Positions 52,501 to 60,755 of a stretch of 64,000 nt of DNA are shown in pieces. The first letter of the stretch is position 1. Each line of letters opens with the position of its first letter. The position numbers and the translations under genes are program-made. The DNA lies in the NCBI GenBank assembly GCA_019638455.1, contig JAHBTU010000001.1, positions 697,501 to 761,500 on the forward strand. Reading direction: 5' to 3'. The notes under the pieces were generated by a model. It ran no database searches and was not told where the DNA came from. It worked only from the letters and a program-made list of their open reading frames with translations. The stretch comes from Saprospiraceae bacterium (GTDB lineage: Bacteria; Bacteroidota; Bacteroidia; Chitinophagales; Saprospiraceae).

Positions 52501-55354
52501 CGGCGCGACGGTGACATTCAACAACACGTCGAACAACGCCACATCCTACCTGTGGAACTTCGGCGACGGCAACACCAGCAACGCCACCAACCCGACACAC
52601 ACCTACGCCGCCGACGGCTCCTACTCTGTGACGCTGACGGCAACCAACGCCTGCGGCACCACGACCGCCACCCAAACGGTGGTCATCGTGACCCCGCCGA
52701 CGGCTGGCTTCACGGCCTCGCCGACAAGCGGCTGCGCCCCCCTGACCGTTCAGTTCACCAACCAATCGTCGGCCAACGCCACCAACTTCAACTGGCAGTT
52801 CCCCGGCGGCACGCCGTCGAGTTCGACGGCACAAAACCCGACGGTGACGTACAACACGCCGGGCACCTACTCCGTGACGCTGACGGTGAGCAACGCCGCA
52901 GGCTCCAACACCGCCACGCAAACCAACTACATCACGGTGAACACGGTGCCGACGGCAGGCTTCACAAGCAACACCAACGGCGCGACGGTGACATTCAACA
53001 ACACGTCGAACAACGCCACATCCTACCTGTGGAACTTCGGCGACGGCAACACCAGCAACGCCACCAACCCGACACACACCTACGCCGCCGACGGCTCCTA
53101 TTCGGTGACGCTGACGGCAACCAACGCCTGCGGCACCACGACCGCCACCCAAACGGTGGTCATCGTGACCCCGCCGACGGCTGGCTTCACGGCCTCGCCG
53201 ACAAGCGGCTGCGCCCCCCTGACCGTTCAGTTCACCAACCAATCGTCGGCCAACGCCACCAACTTCAACTGGCAGTTCCCCGGCGGCACACCGTCGAGTT
53301 CGACGGCGCAAAACCCGACGGTGACGTACAACACGCCGGGCACCTACTCCGTGACGCTGACGGTGAGCAACGCCGCAGGCTCCAACACCGCCACGCAAAC
53401 CAACTATGTCACAGTGGGCGCGTTGCCTACAGCAGGTTTCAATAGCAGCGTTGACAGTTTGACCGCGACGTTCAACAACACGTCGAACAATGCCACGTCC
53501 TACCTCTGGAGCTTTGGCGACGGTAACACCAGCACTGTCACTAACCCCACGCATACCTACGCGCAAGACGGCACCTACTCGGTGACGTTGACCGCTACAA
53601 ATGCCTGTGGCACCACGACGTTCACCCAAAATGTTGTCATCATCACTGCACCCAGCGCAGGCTTCACCGCCAACACAACGACAGGCTGCGCAGCCTTGAC
53701 CGTTCAGTTCCAAAATCTCTCTTCTGCCAATAGCACGTCTTGGGAATGGACATTCCCCGGCGGCACGCCGTCGAGTTCGACGGCACAGAACCCCGTCGTG
53801 GTGTATAACACGCCGGGTGTGTATGATGTGACGTTGGTGGCTTCCTCACCGGGCGGTAGTAGCACCTACACACAACAAGGGTTCATCACCGTGTTGGGCC
53901 CTCCGGCCACGTCTTTCACCAGCAGCACGAATGGCACGACGGTCGTTTTCACCAACACTTCCCAAAATGCGACTTCCTACTTGTGGAACTTTGGCGATGG
54001 CAGCACAAGCATAGAGACCAACCCAACGCATAAGTATGAAACCAGCGGGACTTACACCGTGACGCTCACAGCGACCAATCAATGCGGTACCACTACCTTT
54101 ACGCAGCAGATTGTCACAGAGGCCGCTCCCAACGCGGCATTTACCATGAGCGGCTCAGAGGGTTGTGCGCCATTTACGGTTCAGTTCACCAATCAATCGA
54201 GCCAAAACGCGACCTCGTTTGAATGGCTCTTCGAGAACGGACAGCCTGCCACTTCCAACGAGACAAACCCATCGGTGACATGGAACCAAGCGGGTACCTA
54301 CACGGTCACGCTTATTGCTTCCAACATAGTGGGCAGCGACACCACTTCCGCTACCGTGACGGTGAATGGATTGCCCAATGCAGGCTTCACGGCCCAAACC
54401 GCAGGGCTTTCCGTAGTGCTGAACAACACCACCACGGGGGCTGATTCGTATTTGTGGGATTTCGGCGATGGCAACACCAGCACGGAAGCGAATCCAACAC
54501 ACAACTACGGCACTACCGGAACATTCACCGTTGTCCTCACGGCCACCAATGAATGTGGCACCAAGGAATTCTCCCTGCAGGTCGCTATTGAAGGCAGTGC
54601 GCCTATCGCTGCTTTCAGCGCGAGCGAAAATGCCGGTTGCGTACCTTTTGATGTGGTGTTCACTGACCAATCTGCTGGCAGCCCCATTGCATGGTATTGG
54701 GAGTTCCCCGGCGGTGTTCCGCAGACCTCCACAGACAAAAACCCGACGGTCGTTTACAATACCACAGGCTCTTTCCCCGTCACGCTTGTTGTCACCAATC
54801 AGTATGGCTCCGACACTTTGACGATTCCGAATGAGGTATGGGCGCTGAATGTGCCCACTGCGGGTTTTGCATATAATATCAATCAAAACACGGTGTCGTT
54901 CAATAATCTTTCGATGGATGCGACGACCTACCAGTGGAATTTTGGCGACGGAAATACCAGCTCGCAAACCAACCCGACGCATACCTACTCGGCCAACGGA
55001 ATGTACACCGTAGAACTTACTGCCATCAATGTGTGCGGAGCCAGCACCCTTCAGCAAACCATAAACATCACAATGGTCAGTGCCGAAGAGCCAACATGGT
55101 TGAGCGAGTTCAAATTGTATCCAAACCCAAACACGGGAGCCTTCATCGTGGAAATGACTGGTACGCCAACCCAAGAAGTCGAGTTTGTGCTTTTCAATAC
55201 TTACGGCCAGATGGTCAAGCGCGAAGTTGTTGACTTTGGCGCAGGTGTATTGAATCGCAATTTCGACTACGGGCATTTGCCAGCAGCCATGTACACTTTG
55301 CGCATTCAGGCAGGCAACGCAGCCAAGTATGTGAAAGTGGCAGTGCAGCGATAG
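49589..55354 (+). CDS. Secreted reprolysin-like metalloprotease with 18 PKD domains and type IX secretion signal
   Basis: 1,921 residues. Signal peptide (1-24, ending LQAQ), pro-region, then a metallopeptidase with the zinc site HELGHNFSANHD near residue 345 and a Met-turn IMCPS near 363, as in M12B-like enzymes. From about residue 404 to 1827 there are 18 PKD-type beta domains in nine alternating pairs. Type a has a paired-Cys-free SGC...FPGGTPSSS face; type b has FGDGNTS and T(N)xCGT. The end (YPNPNTGAFIVEM, LPAAMYTLRIQ, KYVKVAVQR) is a type A sorting domain for export and cell-surface attachment. Domains in 51841-53409 are almost identical copies. It probably degrades extracellular protein or acts in adhesion. 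Confidence 0.93.
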   Translation: MTLRLRLFYLLCACCFFTAQLQAQIFNGAPNTVFSNALNERFTTVEVYQLDLIAFNNWVKSNPNVSQNELRLGGHHWKFNLLPSGIIKPGQYTLQVLTPTGLQVTKPTENKAFKGMESKGGEVRFVVDADYLSGFVTEGDKTWYIEPYRNYEPSATPDMIVVYESTSVRRDNIEGTCMLLEMENKMKEMAPDDGHDHDSASKVLACYQVEVALAADNSMVNKYGSVSGVENHVTTVLNNVQNNYNGSFNHDLELEIVTIFVSTGNDPWSNSNNAGTLLASFRTWGQAGNFGVTFDVATLWTNRDFDGSTIGIAYLSGVCNSFKYNCCQDFSANQQLLRVLQAHELGHNFSANHDNSGCPNNWIMCPSVNTSNSWSNQSINSINNYIGPIINNGCLSPCGPPPQPLVADFDWSPNPGCQGQPVQFTDQSSGNIATRVWSFPGGSPPSSTQQNPVVTWNNGGTFNVTLTLTGIGGPVSTSKPVTILANPTSDFNFTVTGLTVNFTATASNALTYFWDFGDGNISNEQNPVHTYALAGVYTVVLTVTNECGTATRTRIVNTAPTADFTANPTSGCATLTVQFTNLSSPNASSYSWLFPGGIPSSSNQQNPVVQYPTSGSFNVTLVAINSVGTNTMIKNNYINVTAIPSANFTQSVNGLTVTFTNNSNGATSYMWSFGDGNTSNLQNPVHTYAIGGTYNVTLTSTNDCGSNTIVKTVVVSSPPSANFSANPTSGCGPLSVQFSDQSSGGPTSWSWQFPGGTPSSSTAQNPTVTYNTPGTYSVTLTVSNAAGSNTATQTNYITVNTVPTAGFTSNTNGATVTFNNTSNNATSYLWNFGDGNTSNATNPTHTYAADGSYSVTLTATNACGTTTATQTVVIVTPPTAGFTASPTSGCAPLTVQFTNQSSANATNFNWQFPGGTPSSSTAQNPTVTYNTPGTYSVTLTVSNAAGSNTATQTNYITVNTVPTAGFTSNTNGATVTFNNTSNNATSYLWNFGDGNTSNATNPTHTYAADGSYSVTLTATNACGTTTATQTVVIVTPPTAGFTASPTSGCAPLTVQFTNQSSANATNFNWQFPGGTPSSSTAQNPTVTYNTPGTYSVTLTVSNAAGSNTATQTNYITVNTVPTAGFTSNTNGATVTFNNTSNNATSYLWNFGDGNTSNATNPTHTYAADGSYSVTLTATNACGTTTATQTVVIVTPPTAGFTASPTSGCAPLTVQFTNQSSANATNFNWQFPGGTPSSSTAQNPTVTYNTPGTYSVTLTVSNAAGSNTATQTNYVTVGALPTAGFNSSVDSLTATFNNTSNNATSYLWSFGDGNTSTVTNPTHTYAQDGTYSVTLTATNACGTTTFTQNVVIITAPSAGFTANTTTGCAALTVQFQNLSSANSTSWEWTFPGGTPSSSTAQNPVVVYNTPGVYDVTLVASSPGGSSTYTQQGFITVLGPPATSFTSSTNGTTVVFTNTSQNATSYLWNFGDGSTSIETNPTHKYETSGTYTVTLTATNQCGTTTFTQQIVTEAAPNAAFTMSGSEGCAPFTVQFTNQSSQNATSFEWLFENGQPATSNETNPSVTWNQAGTYTVTLIASNIVGSDTTSATVTVNGLPNAGFTAQTAGLSVVLNNTTTGADSYLWDFGDGNTSTEANPTHNYGTTGTFTVVLTATNECGTKEFSLQVAIEGSAPIAAFSASENAGCVPFDVVFTDQSAGSPIAWYWEFPGGVPQTSTDKNPTVVYNTTGSFPVTLVVTNQYGSDTLTIPNEVWALNVPTAGFAYNINQNTVSFNNLSMDATTYQWNFGDGNTSSQTNPTHTYSANGMYTVELTAINVCGASTLQQTINITMVSAEEPTWLSEFKLYPNPNTGAFIVEMTGTPTQEVEFVLFNTYGQMVKREVVDFGAGVLNRNFDYGHLPAAMYTLRIQAGNAAKYVKVAVQR
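51841..53409 (+). repeat. Three 477-bp tandem repeats plus a partial copy inside the PKD array
   Basis: The string GCAGTTCCCCGGCGGCAC recurs at 51841, 52318, 52795 and 53272, exactly 477 bases apart. Each unit encodes 159 residues, one pair of PKD domains. Differences between units that I found are synonymous (for example the third base of ACC/ACA/ACG in GGTPSS and AAT/AAC in SNTNG). Other PKD pairs in the gene are much more diverged. Confidence 0.95.
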
Positions 55355-55486
55355 GCTTGTACTTGTCGAGATGTTAAACTTTCCGCCGGTTGTCCTGCAT
55401 TGGGACAACCGGCGTTTTTGTACCTAATCTGACAATTCGCCTTTTTTTGGCTTGGTGTTTGAAATTGTTTGTCAAAACCTTTTCTT

Positions 55487-55921
55487 ATGAAAAAGATAAT
55501 TTTCTCGCTCTCATGCACCATAGCCCTGATGACCGCCTTTGTTTCTACGGCTCAAACCCTGAAAGCAGTGGACGACACCCAGAACGTGGGTAAAGTGGAA
55601 TGGCTCAATCGTTCGGCCGACGCGGGAAAGACTGCCTTTGGCACACCCGTCACCCGCGAGTTTGCGGTCAAAAACATCAGTAAGGAAAACCTCATTCTGC
55701 TTCAAGTACGCAGCGCCTGTTTTTGCGTGACGGTAGATTGGTCGCAAGAACCCATTCGCCCCGGCGAAACGGGCATCATCACAGCCACCTACGATGCGCA
55801 GCGGGAAGGCGATTTTTACAAAATCATCACCGTCAACACCAATTTTGACCCTACCCATTCCGTGCCGTTCGCGTTTGTGGGCAAGGTGGAACGGCTCTTG
55901 GAAGCCAATGCGGGGCAGTAG
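55487..55921 (+). CDS. DUF1573 secreted protein
   Basis: 144 residues. Signal peptide MKKIIFSLSCTIALMTAFVS ending near STAQ, then an Ig-like DUF1573 domain: FAVKNISKENLILLQVRSAC, FCVTVDWSQEPIRPGETGII and ATYDAQREGDFYKIITVNTN. Family members are periplasmic or surface proteins of unknown role, common in Bacteroidota. ATG 55487 starts the signal peptide; an upstream TTG at 55469 would add six residues. Confidence 0.9.
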   Translation: MKKIIFSLSCTIALMTAFVSTAQTLKAVDDTQNVGKVEWLNRSADAGKTAFGTPVTREFAVKNISKENLILLQVRSACFCVTVDWSQEPIRPGETGIITATYDAQREGDFYKIITVNTNFDPTHSVPFAFVGKVERLLEANAGQ

Positions 55922-55985
55922 GTACATAAGCCGCATTTGTCGGATGATTTTTCATTCGTCCGATAAGCTGAAGTTCGACGGCATG

Positions 55986-56040
55986 AACTAAAAACAACAG
56001 CCGATTCGGGACACTCCCGAATCGGCTGTTGTTTTTAGTT
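55986..56040. terminator. Perfect bidirectional hairpin terminator
   Basis: A 25-bp perfect stem (55986-56010 with 56016-56040) and a 5-base ACACT loop. The arms start AACTAAAAACAACAGCC and end with a T-rich mirror. It lies 65 bases after the DUF1573 stop. Confidence 0.9.
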
Positions 56041-56312
56041 CACCCTTCATTTCTCGCAAAATTTGCTCCGCAACGCTCATCCCCTCTTTGTCAGCCAAAA
56101 CTTTCCTAGTTTCCAAAACCTTGTAAAGCCTTAATTCCCAGCCCTCCCTCGACTTAAAGCGAGGATGGGCGACCCGGAAAACGCTCGGAAAAGTGTATCA
56201 AGCCCTCCACCGCAACAAGGCCATTATCCCCCATTAGGATGAAATGGTTTTCTGAACACTCCCGCGACCCGAGAGTTGACCAATCAGCAGATTAGCGCAT
56301 TGTCAAGCCACC
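56041..56312. other. Intergenic region, possible gene remnant
   Basis: No intact gene. On the minus strand an ATG-less frame is open from 56197 to 55988 and contains the protein-like RLYKVLETRKVLADKEGMSV and AEQILREMKGE. It then reads through the terminator stem before stopping. On the plus strand a 36-codon frame ends RKTLGKVYQALHRNKAIIPH. Either could be the remains of a lost gene; evidence is thin. Confidence 0.3.
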
Positions 56313-57410
56313 TCAATTTGCCACCTGCTTCATAAGCGCCTTTCTTTGGGAAAATCTCTTGTAGCGCCTGCGGATATACTCCAACGCTGGCTTTTCCACC
56401 AAATAGGTAATCAGGGTCGCCAAAATAATGACCAAAGGCAGACATACCCCGAACACGACAAACCAGAAATTGAGGTGCATTTCCTCTTCCAACAAAGGAA
56501 TAATCAGGCTCTTGCAAACAAACTTGTGCACCAAGTAAAGGCTGTAGGAAATGGTGCCGAGAAACACCGTTGCGCGATTGACGATGTGTAGCGGCACATT
56601 AAAGGCATAGAGAGAGAAAACAGCGAAGTACAGCGACAGCATCACGGCATACTCGGCTTGAGAGATGTAGAGATAAGAGGTGCCGCCATCGGGATAGAGG
56701 ATAATCTGGGTGACAAAGCAGGCCGCCAACAAAGGTACTTTAAAGCGAATGCGCCCTTGTCGAAACTTGATTTTATAGAACAAAATGCCTGCGAAGAAAA
56801 GCGGGAAATGATTGACCAAACTGAACAAACCACGCGAGTATTTGAAGATAAAAGGCGCGGATTGGCTTAAAACAAAGTGATTGAGCAAAACGAACGACAA
56901 ACCACCAATTCCAATCAACGTGATGCGGTCGAGCCATTTGAGGTAAAAAAACAGCAACATCACCGCATAGAATTGCATCTCAATCAGCAGCGTCCAATAC
57001 GGCTCGTCGAGATTGGGGATTTTGAAGTACCATTGGAACATGGTCATGTTGGCCAAATCCTGCATAAGCAACCCCGACATGGACTCATGGTGAATGAGGC
57101 GATAGACCACCGTCATGATAGCGGTGAAGGTCACCGCCGCCCAGTAAGTGGGATAGAGGCGAGAGAATCGGCTGACGACAAAATCCTTCCAGTTTTTGGT
57201 GTTGGAGAGCGTCAGAAAAATGACGAAACCACTGATAATGAAAAAGAAATCAACCCCGGTGACCCCGTACTTGAACCCCATATACATTTCCGGGCGGTCC
57301 ATCGTAAAATGAAAAAGCACCACCATCAATGCGGCGATGCCTCTCAAAGCGTCCAATTCGAGCAGCCTGACTTTCCCTTGCTGTCTTGATTCTCCCATGG
57401 TTTGCGACAT
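56313..57410 (-). CDS. Acyltransferase 3 family membrane protein (OafA/YrhL-like)
   Basis: 365 residues with about ten helices. LLELDALRGIAALMVVLFHF holds the catalytic His, then GVTGVDFFFIISGFVIFLTL and SRFSRLYPTYWAAVTFTAIM. These proteins move acetyl groups across the inner membrane onto surface sugars. The gene stands outside the polysaccharide operon, on the same strand as the VOC and lipase genes but 122 bases from the former. Confidence 0.92.
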   Translation of the reverse strand: MSQTMGESRQQGKVRLLELDALRGIAALMVVLFHFTMDRPEMYMGFKYGVTGVDFFFIISGFVIFLTLSNTKNWKDFVVSRFSRLYPTYWAAVTFTAIMTVVYRLIHHESMSGLLMQDLANMTMFQWYFKIPNLDEPYWTLLIEMQFYAVMLLFFYLKWLDRITLIGIGGLSFVLLNHFVLSQSAPFIFKYSRGLFSLVNHFPLFFAGILFYKIKFRQGRIRFKVPLLAACFVTQIILYPDGGTSYLYISQAEYAVMLSLYFAVFSLYAFNVPLHIVNRATVFLGTISYSLYLVHKFVCKSLIIPLLEEEMHLNFWFVVFGVCLPLVIILATLITYLVEKPALEYIRRRYKRFSQRKALMKQVAN

Positions 57411-57532
57411 TGAAATCGTTAGTTATTAGGAACGTCGCCCTAAGACAAATACTGTACCATTGCCTCACTTCCAAAAATGAACCCACCGCGAAGTTCGCCA
57501 CCCATACGACAATAAGTTTGTTGAGCGAACGC

Positions 57533-58081
57533 TCACTTGCCCCCAACGATTTCCACAAAAACCCCGTCGGGGTCTTGGCACATGAGCAACTCCGTCCCGT
57601 CGCCCATGTCTATGGGTGTTTTGCCGAGCAACGGGATGCCGCTTCGTTGAAGATTTTCCTTGATGATTTGTGTGGAGGCCACCTCGAAGGTAAGGTAGCG
57701 CATCCCTGGAAGTGCGCTGGCGTGCGTCGTGCGAATGGCCGTCGAGTCGCTGCAACAAGCTAGCTTCAGGATGGTGGCGGAGGGGCTGTTCACCAATTTC
57801 AATCGCCTGACATTGAACGCTTTGCCATTGGAAAGGCCAATGTCGGCGCTAAAATCACCCTCCACCTCAAAGCCGCCTATCTCTTTCATGCCAACGATGT
57901 TTTTGTAAAAATCCAGTGATTGCGACAGGTCGGAACATATCAGGCCGATTTCGAGCACACCCGATTCAGCAGGTGCGGGTTTGTGTTTGCAACATACGGC
58001 TGAAATGGTCAGCAGGAACAGGCTCAGGCACCATGGCGATGTCTGGAGCCGAGCAAGGGGAAGTATTTTCTGCATTGTCAC
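57533..58081 (-). CDS. Exported VOC-fold (glyoxalase/bleomycin-resistance-like) protein
   Basis: 182 residues. An N-terminal hydrophobic segment (WCLSLFLLTISAVCC, about 17-31) looks like a signal peptide with a weak lipobox. A VOC domain follows: LEIGLICSDLSQSLDFYKNI, MRYLTFEVASTQIIKENLQR and LLMCQDPDGVFVEIVGG, with the family metal Glu in the last strand. Most VOC proteins are cytosolic, so the export signal is unusual. Substrate unknown. It lies 17 bases after the lipase gene. Confidence 0.8.
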   Translation of the reverse strand: MTMQKILPLARLQTSPWCLSLFLLTISAVCCKHKPAPAESGVLEIGLICSDLSQSLDFYKNIVGMKEIGGFEVEGDFSADIGLSNGKAFNVRRLKLVNSPSATILKLACCSDSTAIRTTHASALPGMRYLTFEVASTQIIKENLQRSGIPLLGKTPIDMGDGTELLMCQDPDGVFVEIVGGK

Positions 58082-58098
58082 TTTATGGATTTATGTAT

Positions 58099-59238
58099 TC
58101 ACCATTTCTCCACCAAAAAATGATAAGGCCCCGGCAAATGGTGAATGAATAATTGGGCAGGGTCGTTGTCGGGATATTGAGCCAGATAAGCCGCGTCGGG
58201 AATCAGCACAATCATGTTCCCGGTGCGCACATAGTGGTTGCTGTCGTAGTATTTGGGGGCTTTAAACTCGGGAAAAGTTTTCTGTACTTCCTTCGACAGC
58301 ATCTTTCCCAAGTATTTTTGATAACGGCGCTGCGCTTTCAGCGAGGGCTTGGTCATTCGCTTGTAAGCCCCTTTCAGCACCATGTTCTTCGGAAAACCCT
58401 GTTTTTTGATAACGGCTCTTGCGTTCACAAAAGGATTGATTCGGTTGTAATCGTTCACGGTCTGCACCGAGAACGGCACTTCCGGCACCCAGTCCAAAGC
58501 GTTCACCACGTTGAACGCCCAGCCATCGCGCGTCAGGTTTTCGTAATCGTAAGCATAGTAGAGATTGCCCGGTTTGGGGCCAGCCCCGCAGTAGGTCTTG
58601 AAACGGATATCTTTGGGCAGTTTTCCTTCTTTTTGCAAATAATTTAGGTGTGAGGTAAGCAAATAGGTGATGGCACCGCCTTGACTATGCCCTGTCAGCA
58701 CAATATCGCGCACCCCTTCGTCATAAATGCTTTTTATTTTTTCCACGATGTCGCCTTGCAGGCAGGCCAATGCCACGAGCCAACCCACATGAACGGCTGC
58801 GCGAGGGTTTTCGGCGAGTTTGTAGTGGAAGGTATATGCGTTGGAAATTTGAATGCTGCCGTTTGCCGGCACCATCGCCGCATAAAAATTGGCGAGCCAA
58901 CTCACGGGCTTCGATGTGGTGCCGCGCACACTGACCACCGCCCGTCCGTCGCGGCTGCGCCACAAGTCCCATTTGTTTTCCAGCCCCACCGTTGGGGAGC
59001 GATACACCAACTTGTAAAACCTCGGTTCCGGCAATTTCACGCTTTCAGAAGTCCACGGTGTATCCGCCACCCGCGCCGCGATACGCAGCATATCCAAGTA
59101 CTCCAATTTGTCGAAGCCAGCTTCGAGTTTTTGGGCATATAGGGTGGGGGGGGCGATGAGCGTTGCGAGGCAAATAAGCCAAGCATAACAGACTGTTACG
59201 GCGCTCCAGCGGGAGGCGCTCATTCCGATGTGCTGCAT
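58099..59238 (-). CDS. Secreted class 3 lipase-like alpha/beta hydrolase
   Basis: 379 residues. Signal peptide (MSASRWSAVTVCYAWLICLA ... LYAQ), RAVVSVRGTTSKPVSWLANF (oxyanion region), the nucleophile elbow VLTGHSQGGAITYLLTSHLN, and the aspartate region NVVNALDWVPEVPFS, with a late His in LFIHHLPGPYHF. It resembles fungal-type class 3 lipases exported to the periplasm or surface. ATG 59238 is chosen; ATG 59223 is a good alternative and 59319 is too far upstream of the signal. Confidence 0.87.
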   Translation of the reverse strand: MQHIGMSASRWSAVTVCYAWLICLATLIAPPTLYAQKLEAGFDKLEYLDMLRIAARVADTPWTSESVKLPEPRFYKLVYRSPTVGLENKWDLWRSRDGRAVVSVRGTTSKPVSWLANFYAAMVPANGSIQISNAYTFHYKLAENPRAAVHVGWLVALACLQGDIVEKIKSIYDEGVRDIVLTGHSQGGAITYLLTSHLNYLQKEGKLPKDIRFKTYCGAGPKPGNLYYAYDYENLTRDGWAFNVVNALDWVPEVPFSVQTVNDYNRINPFVNARAVIKKQGFPKNMVLKGAYKRMTKPSLKAQRRYQKYLGKMLSKEVQKTFPEFKAPKYYDSNHYVRTGNMIVLIPDAAYLAQYPDNDPAQLFIHHLPGPYHFLVEKW

Positions 59239-59357
59239 GAGGAGTTTGTTCAGTTTTATTTTGTAAAAAATCTTTTGCGGTGCAAAAATCAAATAAAATC
59301 GCAACCACGAGCCATTCAATGGGTTGTATTTTTTTTGAGGTTTAATTTGTCAAAAAC

Positions 59358-60728
59358 ATGAAAAATCTACACTGCCTGCTACTGTTTTCCATCTTTGGTC
59401 TTAATGGAATGGCTGCTCAAATCTCCCTGCGCGGGAAAATCGCCAACGTGCCGCCGAACGCTGTTCAGAAGGCCATTTTGGAATACTGGAACGCCGAACG
59501 CTGGCAACAGTTGGAGACCATCACGCTCAACTCGGACGGCACTTTCAGCGTCAGCATTGACGCGCCTGTGCAAGCCCAAGCCCGGTTTCGCATGGTGAAC
59601 CAACCCAGATATTGGGCGGATTTTTTGTTGCCGGCGCTCGCTCAGGAGGAGCGAGAATTGGTGTTCGACATGGATTTCAACCTCATGGATGGAGGCCCGG
59701 CGCGAGTCGTAGGCTCGCCCGAAAACGCCTTATACCACACCCTCATGTCGGCGCAGCATGGGTTGACAAAGCTGCGCGACAGCGAGCGCAAAGCCACCCT
59801 AGCCCAGATAGAGGCTGCCGAACGCGACCTCAATCTGCTTTGCCGCGACATCGCAACGCAGCACAAGGGTACTTTTTCGGGCGACATCGTGGCCCCCCTC
59901 CTCATCCAACCTCAAAAGCAAGACTACCCAAACAACCCGAAAGTGGCCAACATGACTGCCAACGAGTTTGCGGTCGCATATTCGCTCTACGAGGTGCCGT
60001 TTCGCTATGAGCGAGTGCTCTATCACACAGGTTTTGTGAAGGCGCTCAATCGGTACTACCACTATTTCGACCGCAAGTCACCCGAAGGTGGCAAGCAGTA
60101 CATAGATGGCGTGATGTCGCGGCGCAATGGCAACGACGAGGTGGATAACTATGTGTTCCGCTATCTGCTCGACAAGATGATGGACTACAAGGACGAGGCG
60201 GGCCTAACCTATCTGCTCACATGGTATTTGCCAGATTGCCCCGACGAAAATCCTTTGCCCAACAGCACTCTCAACCTGTTGGAAGCGCTCAAAAACTGCG
60301 AGCCGGGCAAACTCGTCCCGGATTTGAGACTGCCCGACTTGAGCGGCCAAATCGTCTCGCTCGGGGAAGTGTGCGCCAAGAACAAAATGACGCTTCTGCT
60401 CTTCTGGCGCAGCAACTGCTCGCATTGCAAGGAGTTCGAGCCTCGATTAATGGAGATTTACGGGAAATATCGTCCGCTGGGTGTGGAGGTTTTTGCGCTT
60501 TCGAGCGACAAGATGGAGCAAGACTGGAGAACGCATCTCGAAAAAGAACCGACCCCATGGCTCAATGTCTTCATCCCGATGCACCAGCGTCGGGAAATCA
60601 GTCGGCAGTTCCCTTCACCAAGCACCCCTACCTTGATTTCGATTGATCGCGAGCGAAAGGTGCTGTCCCGCCTCATCGTGCGGAGTCAATTGGAGGCTTA
60701 CTTGGAAGAGGTGCTGCCGAGTTTGTGA
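59358..60728 (+). CDS. TlpA/ResA-like thioredoxin-fold lipid- or envelope-associated protein
   Basis: 456 residues. Signal peptide MKNLHCLLLFSIFGLNGMAA ending AQ, an N-terminal domain of about 300 residues typical of Bacteroidota DUF4369/DUF5106-type proteins (ISLRGKIANVPPNAV...), then a C-terminal thioredoxin fold: LVPDLRLPDLSGQIVSLGEV, LLLFWRSNCSHCKEFEPRLM with the redox CSHC, and PSTPTLISIDRERKVLSRL with the cis-proline. It probably handles disulfides in the periplasm. It is divergent from the lipase gene. Confidence 0.9.
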   Translation: MKNLHCLLLFSIFGLNGMAAQISLRGKIANVPPNAVQKAILEYWNAERWQQLETITLNSDGTFSVSIDAPVQAQARFRMVNQPRYWADFLLPALAQEERELVFDMDFNLMDGGPARVVGSPENALYHTLMSAQHGLTKLRDSERKATLAQIEAAERDLNLLCRDIATQHKGTFSGDIVAPLLIQPQKQDYPNNPKVANMTANEFAVAYSLYEVPFRYERVLYHTGFVKALNRYYHYFDRKSPEGGKQYIDGVMSRRNGNDEVDNYVFRYLLDKMMDYKDEAGLTYLLTWYLPDCPDENPLPNSTLNLLEALKNCEPGKLVPDLRLPDLSGQIVSLGEVCAKNKMTLLLFWRSNCSHCKEFEPRLMEIYGKYRPLGVEVFALSSDKMEQDWRTHLEKEPTPWLNVFIPMHQRREISRQFPSPSTPTLISIDRERKVLSRLIVRSQLEAYLEEVLPSL

Positions 60729-60755
60729 GGTTTTTGGGGGGAGGAGGTTTGCTAT

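Noticed and set aside
51791..53713. 640-codon open frame on the minus strand across the PKD repeats, and a 555-codon plus-strand frame at 51778-53445
   Set aside because: Both exist because the near-identical, GC-rich repeats lack stops in shifted frames. The proteins are low-complexity Arg/Gly or Arg/His repeats, and the PKD frame has clear domains, a signal peptide and a sorting signal.
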